Below, piece after piece: positions 1 through 4,407 of a stretch of DNA of 5,610 nt. Below the pieces are notes generated by a model. It saw nothing but the letters and a program-made list of their open reading frames with translations. It was not told the origin of the DNA and did not search any database. The translations under genes and the position numbers were made by a program. The first letter of the stretch is position 1; each line of letters begins with the position of its first letter. Source of the stretch: Nitrospira bacterium HGW-Nitrospira-1 (GTDB taxonomy: Bacteria > Nitrospirota > Thermodesulfovibrionia > Thermodesulfovibrionales > UBA6898); the NCBI GenBank assembly GCA_002839535.1, contig PGYF01000070.1:1-5610 (forward strand), read 5' to 3'.

Positions 1-4
1 CATG

Positions 5-80
5 CCCTCTGACTTGATCAGGGGGTCGTGGAATGACGGAGGGGGGTCGTGGAATGACGGAGGGGGTCGGGCAATGACAC
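5..80. repeat. Short tandem repeat, about 20-bp unit, three copies
   Basis: Two nearly identical units (21-40 and 42-61, core GGTCGTGGAATGACGGA) are followed by a decayed third unit (62-80) that keeps the GGTCG and CAATGAC parts. Just before them, 5-12 and 18-25 can pair as an 8-bp hairpin with one G-T wobble and a 5-base loop. Read on the other strand the unit contains GTCATTCC, a motif I remember from dispersed intergenic repeats in many environmental Gram-negative genomes; that link is from memory. No coding frame of note runs through it. It is probably the edge of a dispersed repeat cluster. Confidence 0.6.
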
Positions 81-88
81 AAATTAGG

Positions 89-140
89 AAGCAATTCATC
101 CCTGTGCCAAGAGCACAGGGATGAATTGCTTAATTTTTTT
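89..140 (+). terminator. Strong intrinsic terminator of an upstream gene
   Basis: A perfect 19-bp inverted repeat (89-107 with 113-131) surrounds a 5-base loop (CAAGA). It is followed by AA and seven T (134-140), with a second run of six T shortly after. The T-tract lies only on the right side, so it reads as a plus-strand terminator for a gene left of the window. The stem is unusually long and contains no mismatch. Confidence 0.75.
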
Positions 141-358
141 AAATGTTTTTTGCATGAAAGTCTCCGTGAAGGAGGCAGAACCCTTTACAAGGGAGGTGAT
201 CAGACAGTAAAAAGAGCAGGGGAAAAGAGCTGCAAAGACGTAAAGTATCCTGCGTTGCAGGAGAAAATAACCCAAGGCCGGTGCCTCACGGTGTCTCAAT
301 GACACCAAGCTAAAAAAGAAAAGGGGCCAGGCTAAAAAAGAAACAGGAGGACATTAAT
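141..358 (+). other. Gene-free leader region of the porin gene
   Basis: I see no convincing protein gene here. Small inverted repeats are lined up along it: 162-165/171-174, 181-185/189-193, 248-253/257-262 (TCCTGC GTT GCAGGA), 275-278/283-286 and 290-295/301-306 (GGTGTC TCAAT GACACC). A possible sigma70-type promoter is TTTACA (184-189), an 18-base spacer and TAAAAA (208-213). It would give a leader of about 140 bases containing the last three hairpins. I compared it with the c-di-GMP (GEMM) riboswitch pattern because of the GCAAAGAC string, but the GNRA-capped stem and the remaining conserved core are absent. A structured 5' UTR is plausible, but no known family is recognised. Confidence 0.4.
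309..350 (+). repeat. 22-base-period direct repeat at the porin ribosome binding site
   Basis: GCTAAAAAAGAAA occurs at 309-321 and again at 331-343. The first copy is followed by AGGGG (322-326) and the second by CAGGAGG (344-350). The second copy leads into a strong Shine-Dalgarno, AGGAGG at 345-350, placed 8 bases before the TTG start at 359, and this fixes the start of the porin gene. The first copy carries a purine-rich but start-less imitation of the same site. Confidence 0.6.
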
Positions 359-1648
359 TTGAAAAAGTATTTAGCATTAATCTTAGGTTTGCTTTTAGTA
401 TTAAGCTTTGCGGCAGTCGCCTTTGCTGTTCCGGCTGATATCCCGGCAAAGACTCAGGCAGTTGTGGCAAAAGGCAGCACCCAGATCACACTGGGCGGAG
501 CAATGAGGGTCAGAGGCTGGTATACCGACAACCTTGGCAACTATGGTGGTGGTCCGACTGGAGTCCCACGGGAATCCAATTCCAAGGCTAACTATGACCA
601 GAGGGTCAGGTTAGACATTGGCGTAAAGGCATCCCCGAACGTTCAGGGCCTTATCCAGATGGAAAACACTGGCGGCGGCTATACATGGGATGCGGGCCCG
701 AATGTGAAGCCTGAATCATTTACCTCATTTCGCCAGGCATGGATGGACTATTCAGGCTCAGACCTGTTCGGCTTTAAATCAGGATTCAGGATCGGCCATC
801 AACTGATAACGCTTGGAAATGGTATTTTCTATGACAGCTTCCAGTATGGCGATAACGCCCTCAAATTCTATATGGACCCGACAAAGGAACTCCATGTAGA
901 ACTGCTTACCATTAAGGCTGCTGAAACTTTTGTTGGCAAGAACACCGATGACATGGATTTGTATGTAGCCCTTATGACCTACAAGTGGGATCCAAAAAAT
1001 ACTGTCGGCATAAACTACACATATGGAAACCAGTCGAATATTGCTATGAAGGGACAGAACCTGGGTATCCATGCAAACGGTAATATTGAAGGCATTGGCT
1101 ATAAGGCTGAGGCTGACATCCACTTTGGCAGTGTTGGCGAACTCGCCGCCAAGGCGAAATTCAAAGGCTATGGCCTTATGCTTGGCGCAAACTACAATCT
1201 TGACCCTGTCAATATCAGGGGTATGTTTGCCTATGGCAGCGGCGACAAGCCCGGCACACTTGACAAGGATGAGGGCTTCCAGACCTTCGTCGGCAGACAG
1301 CGGCACTACAGCTTTGTGTATGAGTATCGCGCCAATGCAGCGACAGGTGCGAGAGGCACTGGCATTGAAAACACCACTGTCTTTAATCTTGGCGCTGACT
1401 ACACAATAGCGAAGGACCTGAGAACATCACTTGACGGCTATTTCCTCAGGGCAAACAAGGTGGCGGCAGGAGCCTCCAAGAACATCGGATGGGAAGTTGA
1501 CGCGCAGGTGAAATACAATCTTGCCAAGAACCTTTCCTATGCGGTCACTGCTGGTTACCTGAAGGCTGGTAAATTCTATCCTTCTACCCCAGCCGCCCCA
1601 AGGAAGAGCGCGACAGTTCTTCTTAACGAGCTTACACTCAGCTTCTAA
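359..1648 (+). CDS. Outer-membrane beta-barrel (porin-like) protein
   Basis: This 429-residue precursor starts at TTG behind a strong AGGAGG (345-350). Residues 1-23 form a clear Sec signal peptide: Lys-Lys, a Leu-rich core, and an Ala-Phe-Ala cleavage site before VPA. After a short linker the mature part begins with a beta-strand-like GSTQITLGGAMRVRGW. It then alternates polar and aromatic residues with many Gly, Tyr and Asn, typical of transmembrane beta strands with turns. The chain ends in LTLSF, the terminal Phe being the usual signal for BAM-mediated outer-membrane insertion. There is no TonB box, plug domain or OmpA domain, so a general or substrate-specific diffusion porin of about 16-18 strands is the likeliest role. 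The substrate is unknown and I cannot name a family closer than porin-like. The gene appears monocistronic: a strong terminator follows at 1734-1762. Confidence 0.85.
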   Translation: MKKYLALILGLLLVLSFAAVAFAVPADIPAKTQAVVAKGSTQITLGGAMRVRGWYTDNLGNYGGGPTGVPRESNSKANYDQRVRLDIGVKASPNVQGLIQMENTGGGYTWDAGPNVKPESFTSFRQAWMDYSGSDLFGFKSGFRIGHQLITLGNGIFYDSFQYGDNALKFYMDPTKELHVELLTIKAAETFVGKNTDDMDLYVALMTYKWDPKNTVGINYTYGNQSNIAMKGQNLGIHANGNIEGIGYKAEADIHFGSVGELAAKAKFKGYGLMLGANYNLDPVNIRGMFAYGSGDKPGTLDKDEGFQTFVGRQRHYSFVYEYRANAATGARGTGIENTTVFNLGADYTIAKDLRTSLDGYFLRANKVAAGASKNIGWEVDAQVKYNLAKNLSYAVTAGYLKAGKFYPSTPAAPRKSATVLLNELTLSF

Positions 1649-1659
1649 AGGCCGTATAA

Positions 1660-1697
1660 CCCCCCTCTTTTCCCCCCTTGTTAAAGGGGGGATGGGG
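1660..1697. repeat. C-rich palindromic intergenic repeat, copy 1
   Basis: CCCCCCTT (1672-1679) pairs with AAGGGGGG (1684-1691) around a GTTA loop. Outer C-runs (1660-1666) face ATGGGG (1692-1697), so a longer imperfect stem can form. The same style of element appears in doubled form at 2168-2243. It lies between the porin stop and the true terminator, with no T-tract of its own, so it may help stabilise the mRNA 3' end rather than terminate. Confidence 0.6.
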
Positions 1698-1733
1698 ATT
1701 TGAAGCGTAATGCGTGAAGCACCAAAAACAAGG

Positions 1734-1762
1734 CGGGCCGGATTTTCCGGCCCGTTTTTTTT
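1734..1762 (+). terminator. Intrinsic terminator of the porin gene
   Basis: CGGGCCGGA (1734-1742) pairs perfectly with TCCGGCCCG (1746-1754) around a 3-base T loop, and eight T follow (1755-1762). This is a textbook rho-independent terminator 86 bases after the porin stop codon. It argues that the small membrane genes that follow have their own promoter. Confidence 0.92.
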
Positions 1763-1801
1763 GCTTTGAAATTTAACTTTCCTGTGTTAATCTTAAATCA
1801 G

Positions 1802-2002
1802 GTGAGACACTATAATAAGAAAGAAAAGACAGCAAATCTGTTATTTAAAGTTGTAGAGTATGGCTTAATAGTATTTTTGGTAAACGCACTTTTGCCAAAT
1901 AGTCCTATTACTTCAAAAACTATGTGGTGTGGTGGCGTAGTTGTAGCTGTTTTATTTGTCTTGGCTCTCTGGATAACTCCGGAAAAGGAGGATACACAAT
2001 GA
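1802..2002 (+). CDS. Small two-helix membrane protein, unknown function
   Basis: The product, about 66 aa from a GTG at 1802, is not a family I can name. It has a short basic N-terminus (RHYNKKEK) and a hydrophobic segment at about residues 13-31. A short polar hairpin (PNSPITSK) follows, then a second hydrophobic segment at about 41-59 and an acidic-polar tail, PEKEDTQ. This predicts an inner-membrane hairpin with both ends on the same side. The start is uncertain. The frame stays open back to a TTG at 1766, but that lies only 4 bases after the T-tract of the porin terminator and has no Shine-Dalgarno, so the GTG is preferred although its own ribosome site is also weak. The stop overlaps the next start (ATGA), implying translational coupling with the 31-residue gene that follows. 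Confidence 0.6.
   Translation: MRHYNKKEKTANLLFKVVEYGLIVFLVNALLPNSPITSKTMWCGGVVVAVLFVLALWITPEKEDTQ
1811..1816 (+). promoter_or_regulatory. Possible -10 box for the small membrane-protein pair
   Basis: A perfect TATAAT lies about 50 bases after the porin terminator. The -35 region is poor: the nearest candidate, TTAATC at 1787-1792, has an 18-base spacer. If this promoter is used, transcription starts near 1823, inside the open frame of the next gene, and translation would have to begin further downstream or on a transcript from another promoter. It could equally be chance in AT-rich DNA. Confidence 0.25.
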
Positions 2003-2094
2003 ATACATTGATTTTTGCATTAATTCTGGCTTTGCTGATGGGTCTGGGCGCTGGAATTTATTTCTACCTTTCAGAGAAAAAGCATACGCGATAA
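1999..2094 (+). CDS. 31-residue single-helix membrane peptide
   Basis: This very small gene begins with ATG inside the ATGA overlap with the preceding gene. It has an excellent ribosome site, AGGAGG at 1986-1991, 7 bases before the start. The peptide is one hydrophobic helix (about residues 4-24, rich in Leu, Ile, Ala and Gly) followed by a basic tail, SEKKHTR, so it should sit in the inner membrane with the tail in the cytoplasm. In size and shape it resembles small accessory subunits such as CydX, CcoS or KdpF, but I see no specific sequence match and the neighbouring genes do not point to an oxidase or potassium pump. The strong Shine-Dalgarno and the overlap are the best evidence that both small genes are real. 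Confidence 0.62.
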   Translation: MNTLIFALILALLMGLGAGIYFYLSEKKHTR

Positions 2095-2130
2095 TCAAAC
2101 CGGCAAGACCTGTTTTAAAAACCTAAAAAC

Positions 2131-2159
2131 CAGGGACACATTCTATTGTAATCAACAAT
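2131..2159. repeat. Possible remnant of a dispersed or transposon-end repeat
   Basis: CAGGGACACATTCTATTG (2131-2148) runs into a small hairpin, ATTGT (2145-2149) with ACAAT (2155-2159). From memory, GGGACACATTCTATT-type strings recur near REP-associated (Y1/IS200-like) transposase genes in environmental bacteria. No transposase is present here, so this is at most a leftover end. Confidence 0.25.
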
Positions 2160-2167
2160 GCTGAGTA

Positions 2168-2243
2168 ACTCCCCCAGCCCCCTCTTAACTTAAGAGGGGG
2201 TTCTTATTCCTCCCCTTAAGATAAGGGGAGGTGAGGAGGGGTT
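2168..2243. repeat. C-rich palindromic intergenic repeat, doubled copy 2
   Basis: Two perfect 10-bp hairpins stand side by side: CCCCCTCTTA (2178-2187) with TAAGAGGGGG (2191-2200), and CCTCCCCTTA (2209-2218) with TAAGGGGAGG (2222-2231). Each has a 3-base loop. The flanks, AACTCCCCCAG (2168-2178) on the left and GAGGAGGGGTT (2233-2243) on the right, are roughly complementary, so the whole block can also fold as one branched structure. It belongs to the same type as the element at 1660-1697. The spacer 2095-2329 otherwise holds no gene that I can see. Confidence 0.7.
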
Positions 2244-2264
2244 ATAATTTTCCCCCGCTTTACT

Positions 2265-2293
2265 GAAGGCTTACTTCCGGCCTGCTTTTTTTT
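2265..2293 (+). terminator. Weak terminator-like sequence before hicB
   Basis: AGGC (2267-2270) can pair with GCCT (2280-2283), or GAAG (2265-2268) with CTTC (2274-2277), shortly before eight T (2286-2293). Both stems are only 4 bp, so this is a poor or decayed rho-independent terminator for the small membrane-protein pair. The T-tract is its main support. Confidence 0.3.
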
Positions 2294-2316
2294 GGTTGCG
2301 TTTTTTAAATGCGTAT

Positions 2317-2341
2317 GTTATTTATAACCATGAGTTATAAC
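2317..2341. promoter_or_regulatory. Candidate operator: GTTAT/ATAAC repeats over the hicB start
   Basis: GTTAT-TT-ATAAC (2317-2328) is an inverted repeat. Five bases later comes the perfect 8-bp palindrome GTTATAAC (2334-2341). The two elements surround the proposed hicB start codon at 2330. HicB antitoxins are known to repress their own operon by binding palindromes near the promoter, so this is a reasonable operator candidate, though AT-rich palindromes can arise by chance. Confidence 0.35.
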
Positions 2342-2614
2342 GAATTCGTCTTCACCGGAATTATTTACAAAGAATGTGACAAATATTCAGCCCTTTGTCC
2401 GGAGCTTGATGTTGCCTCAGAAGGCAATATTCTTGCGGAGGCCTCAGATAATCTTTTTGAGGCTGTAACACTTTATCTCGAAACCGCAATTGAAGGGAAC
2501 CTGCCTTATTTGCGCCCAATCCTACTGGACGAGGACCCGAGGAAAACCCATTCAGAATCAATAGCCAGTATCTTCAGGCTGAAAGTGGACTTTCAGATAA
2601 AGGTCCATGCCTAA
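2330..2614 (+). CDS. hicB: HicB-family antitoxin
   Basis: The 94-residue product begins with the typical HicB fold (residues about 5-50): alternating strands in EFVFTGIIYKECDKYSALCP, then ELDVASEGN and a helix of the form ILAEASDNLFEAVTLYLE. HicB proteins bind HicA and block its RNase activity. The end (LKVDFQIKVHA) looks like a closing beta strand. I see no clear helix-turn-helix or ribbon-helix-helix domain, as in the short HicB subgroup. An in-frame ATG lies 21 bases upstream at 2309. I prefer 2330 because the conserved domain starts right after it; neither has a clear Shine-Dalgarno. It overlaps hicA by 8 bases. The order is antitoxin first, the reverse of E. coli hicAB but common in other bacteria. 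Confidence 0.85.
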   Translation: MSYNEFVFTGIIYKECDKYSALCPELDVASEGNILAEASDNLFEAVTLYLETAIEGNLPYLRPILLDEDPRKTHSESIASIFRLKVDFQIKVHA

Positions 2615-2825
2615 ACTGCCTTCGGTAAAACCGGACGAGATAGTCAGAATATTGCGCAAGATCGGTTTTTACAAGGTAAGGCAAAAGGGAAGTCATCTGC
2701 AGATGAAAAGGGGGAATCTGTTAGTCACAGTTCCAACGCACTCAGGAGACTTGAATCCAGGCACATTAAAGTCTATACTTCGTCAGGCAAAGCTGGATGA
2801 CGAAGAATTCCTTGAGCTATTTTAG
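2607..2825 (+). CDS. hicA: HicA-family mRNA interferase toxin
   Basis: This 72-residue protein is a full-length HicA (YcfA-like, double-stranded-RNA-binding fold). Features in order: LPSVKPDEIVRILRKIGF (helix 1), VRQKGSHLQM with the catalytic histidine His30, a beta strand LLVTVPTHSG, and a C-terminal helix, LNPGTLKSILRQAKL. HicA toxins cut mRNA and arrest translation until neutralised by HicB. The start overlaps the end of hicB, and a partial ribosome site (AAAGG, 2599-2603) sits inside hicB, so expression is probably coupled. All family landmarks are intact, so the toxin is likely functional. The downstream gene converges on it with a gap of only 17 bases and no visible terminator. Confidence 0.93.
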   Translation: MPKLPSVKPDEIVRILRKIGFYKVRQKGSHLQMKRGNLLVTVPTHSGDLNPGTLKSILRQAKLDDEEFLELF

Positions 2826-2842
2826 CATTAAATGAGCCATCG

Positions 2843-3112
2843 TCAAATCTTCTCTGCCCCGCTTATCTCGACAAGTTTCCTTTTCGATGACAGCCCCCTG
2901 ACGATCTTTATCTGAGACTTCTTTACCCCGGTTGCTTCAGAGATAAGCTCTATCAACTGCTCATTCGCCGAGCCGTCAACAGGCGGCGCGGTGAGCTTCA
3001 CCTTCAAGACAGCGTTGTCCATAATGCCGGAGATCTGTCTTCTCGAAGATCGCGGCTCTACCTTTACCTCAATCATAATTTTGTTTTTTGTTTTTTTGTA
3101 CGGTATTTGCAT
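2843..3112 (-). CDS. DUF167 (YggU/UPF0235) family protein
   Basis: The 89-residue product matches the DUF167 family through its whole length: VKVEPRSSR near the N-terminus, the signature LKVKLTAPPVDGSANEQL (about residues 36-53), a helix, then IVRGLSSKRKLVEI at the end. These are small soluble proteins of unknown biochemical role, often encoded beside yggT or cell-division genes. The first 12 residues (MQIPYKKTKNKI) precede the usual family start, so Met13 (start codon at 3076-3074) is a plausible alternative. The longer form is kept because AGGCAG lies just before it, while the region before Met13 is only A-rich. It follows the PDZ gene by 23 bases on the same strand, so the two are likely cotranscribed. 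Confidence 0.88.
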   Translation of the reverse strand: MQIPYKKTKNKIMIEVKVEPRSSRRQISGIMDNAVLKVKLTAPPVDGSANEQLIELISEATGVKKSQIKIVRGLSSKRKLVEISGAEKI

Positions 3113-3135
3113 ATCTGCCTGACGCCAATGGTAAA

Positions 3136-3540
3136 TTACCTGATCTGATATGTCATTGTCATCTTTGTGTTGTTTCTAAGGATGTCTAATTGCGCCCTGT
3201 CTATTCCCTTGATGGCTGTAAATGCCTGCAGGGCAGTTTCGGGGCTGTTGATATTATACTCATTGATCCTCAGCAAAACATCCCCGTTACGAAGGCCGAG
3301 GCTCTGATAAATACCGCCGGGTTTAACCTCGCTCAGGATAAAGCCCTCCTGCCTTCCCCTGTCCCTGCTCCTTATGAGGTTGACATTTGATTTCAGCGGC
3401 GCAGTCGCCGGCGGCAGGTTAAACGGCAGGATAAATCTCCTGAAGAGCAAAAAAATTCTTAACATCGGCATAAACAGAGCAAGGATCGAAGATGTGCCAT
3501 AAAATGCGGGCAGCATCCCCACTTTATAATTCAAATGCAT
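3136..3540 (-). CDS. Short membrane-anchored GspC-like PDZ protein, probably truncated
   Basis: Residues about 65-134 are a clear PDZ domain of the type II secretion GspC kind: GFILSEVKPGGIYQSLGL, RNGDVLLRING-like RINEYNINSPE, ALQAF, and a closing LDILRNN...MTYQIR. The first 50 residues contain one hydrophobic stretch (about 12-40, interrupted by Arg) that may anchor it in the inner membrane. Normal GspC proteins have some 270-300 residues, with a periplasmic homology region between anchor and PDZ. That region is missing here, and no other gsp gene is near, so this is either a gene remnant or a stand-alone PDZ protein. A stop codon lies two codons upstream of the start. The start codon itself falls in a 22-bp direct repeat (3528-3549), and no Shine-Dalgarno is visible. 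Downstream neighbour: the DUF167 gene. Confidence 0.65.
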   Translation of the reverse strand: MHLNYKVGMLPAFYGTSSILALFMPMLRIFLLFRRFILPFNLPPATAPLKSNVNLIRSRDRGRQEGFILSEVKPGGIYQSLGLRNGDVLLRINEYNINSPETALQAFTAIKGIDRAQLDILRNNTKMTMTYQIR

Positions 3541-3549
3541 TTTTTAGGT
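3528..3549. repeat. 22-bp direct repeat, left copy
   Basis: AATTCAAATGCAT followed by T5-T/C-AGGT is present here and again at 4381-4402 in the same orientation, with 21 of 22 bases identical. Neither flank is similar beyond this. The left copy contains the start codon of the minus-strand PDZ gene. The two copies bracket the DUF1460 gene. Confidence 0.75.
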
Positions 3550-3590
3550 AAAGCACGTCTCGAAAACCCATCATAGCCCGCTTCTTGATA

Positions 3591-3619
3591 TTTAAGCCTG
3601 CTTCTGATACCTTTATAAT
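3591..3619 (+). promoter_or_regulatory. Promoter candidate for the DUF1460 gene
   Basis: A perfect -10 box, TATAAT (3614-3619), has a weak -35 match, TTTAAG (3591-3596), at the ideal 17-base spacing. Transcription would begin near 3626, which puts the upstream ATG at 3622 outside the transcript and supports the start at 3643. Confidence 0.45.
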
Positions 3620-3629
3620 CTATGAGCGC

Positions 3630-3636
3630 AAAGGAG
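3630..3636 (+). promoter_or_regulatory. Ribosome binding site deciding the DUF1460 start
   Basis: AAAGGAG sits 6 bases before ATG 3643. The alternative ATG at 3622 has no Shine-Dalgarno before it, so the shorter frame is chosen. Confidence 0.75.
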
Positions 3637-3642
3637 TTTGAG

Positions 3643-4362
3643 ATGCATATTAACCTGGGTAGATGGACAAAGGCAGAACTCGATAAAATTATATGGGACG
3701 CTTCATGGATAAGAGATATTGGTTCCCGCATAGCCTTTCTTTCCGGTTTTTTCATTGACCTTGCCTACAGGGAATCAACTTTGATCGGTGACAGCAGCGC
3801 TGCCGAGGTCTTTGTAATAAACCTCTCATGGGTTGATTGTTTTACGTTTATCGACTATATAGAGGCAATGCGCCTGTCAGACTCTTTTGACGGTTTTCTG
3901 AAGAATCTTCAGCAGGTGAGATACCTTAACAGCATAGTGTCCTATGAGAACAGAAAACATTTTTTTACTGACTGGTCTGCATATGAACCGGCATCGGTCG
4001 AAGACGTCACAGAGCAGATAGGCAAAGGAAGAATTGAAAGTGTTCTTAAGACGCTGAATTTGAAAGAAGATGGAACATCTCTCCTTGCCGGGTTCGGGTC
4101 TTGCCGGCGCACTATCAAATACATACCGCCTGAAAATATCAACGGTTCAGTAATTCACAAACTGAAAACCGGAGACTATGCCGGCGTATATTCAGCCATG
4201 CAGGGACTTGATGTCTCTCATGTGGGAATTATCATCAAGGCCGGCAATACCATATCTCTCAGGCATGCATCATCGGACAGGAGATACAGGAAGGTGATTG
4301 ATCAGGGGTTTCAGGAGTATATCTCGGAAAAACCCGGCCTGATCATATTGAGGCCATGTTGA
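3643..4362 (+). CDS. DUF1460 NlpC/P60-like N-acetylmuramoyl-L-alanine amidase
   Basis: The 239-residue product matches the DUF1460 family. Near residue 66 is the WVDCFTFIDYIEAM block with the presumed nucleophilic Cys. It is followed by a long helical middle part containing HFFTDW. In the C-terminal half is VSHVGIIIKAGNTISLRHAS, which supplies the presumed catalytic His (SHVG) and a second conserved His. Family members belong to the NlpC/P60 cysteine peptidase clan; a Bacteroides member is known (from memory) as an amidase that splits the anhydromuropeptide sugar from its peptide. The N-terminus (MHINLGRWTKAELD) shows no signal peptide or lipobox from either possible start, so a cytoplasmic location is inferred. 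The ampG gene starts 45 bases downstream, which supports a role in peptidoglycan recycling. A 22-bp direct repeat flanks the gene. Starting at ATG 3622 instead would add seven residues (MSAKEFE). Confidence 0.85.
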   Translation: MHINLGRWTKAELDKIIWDASWIRDIGSRIAFLSGFFIDLAYRESTLIGDSSAAEVFVINLSWVDCFTFIDYIEAMRLSDSFDGFLKNLQQVRYLNSIVSYENRKHFFTDWSAYEPASVEDVTEQIGKGRIESVLKTLNLKEDGTSLLAGFGSCRRTIKYIPPENINGSVIHKLKTGDYAGVYSAMQGLDVSHVGIIIKAGNTISLRHASSDRRYRKVIDQGFQEYISEKPGLIILRPC

Positions 4363-4380
4363 CTCCAAAAATGCAAGCAC

Positions 4381-4402
4381 AATTCAAATGCATTTTTCAG
4401 GT
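4381..4402. repeat. 22-bp direct repeat, right copy
   Basis: This is the partner of the repeat at 3528-3549, same orientation, with one T-to-C difference near its right end. It sits between the DUF1460 stop and the ampG start, and its final CAGG may serve as the weak ribosome site of ampG. Confidence 0.75.
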
Positions 4403-4407
4403 TCATC

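Noticed and set aside
154..210. Short plus-strand frame (ATG to TAA, 18 codons) that could be a leader peptide
   Set aside because: There is no Shine-Dalgarno before the ATG (T-rich sequence) and no run of regulatory codons, so chance is more likely.
96..308. Minus-strand open frame of 70 codons in the porin leader
   Set aside because: It runs through the perfect terminator hairpin and the leader stems, shows no domain, and has no convincing ribosome site.
141..358. c-di-GMP (GEMM) riboswitch suggested by GCAAAGAC
   Set aside because: The GNRA-tetraloop stem, its receptor and the remaining conserved core cannot be found around it.
779..1306. Long minus-strand open frame of 175 codons inside the porin gene
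   Set aside because: It is antisense to a clear signal-peptide-bearing barrel protein and shows no recognisable domain.
1071..1409. Plus-strand frame of 112 codons inside the porin gene
   Set aside because: It is an out-of-frame shadow of the porin with low-complexity composition.
1..2300. CRISPR array
   Set aside because: The repeats seen are directly tandem or palindromic with no regular unique spacers, and there are no cas genes.
3531..3755. Minus-strand frame of 74 codons as a missing 5' part of the GspC-like gene
   Set aside because: It lies antisense to the DUF1460 start, is in another frame, and its sequence does not resemble the GspC anchor or homology region.
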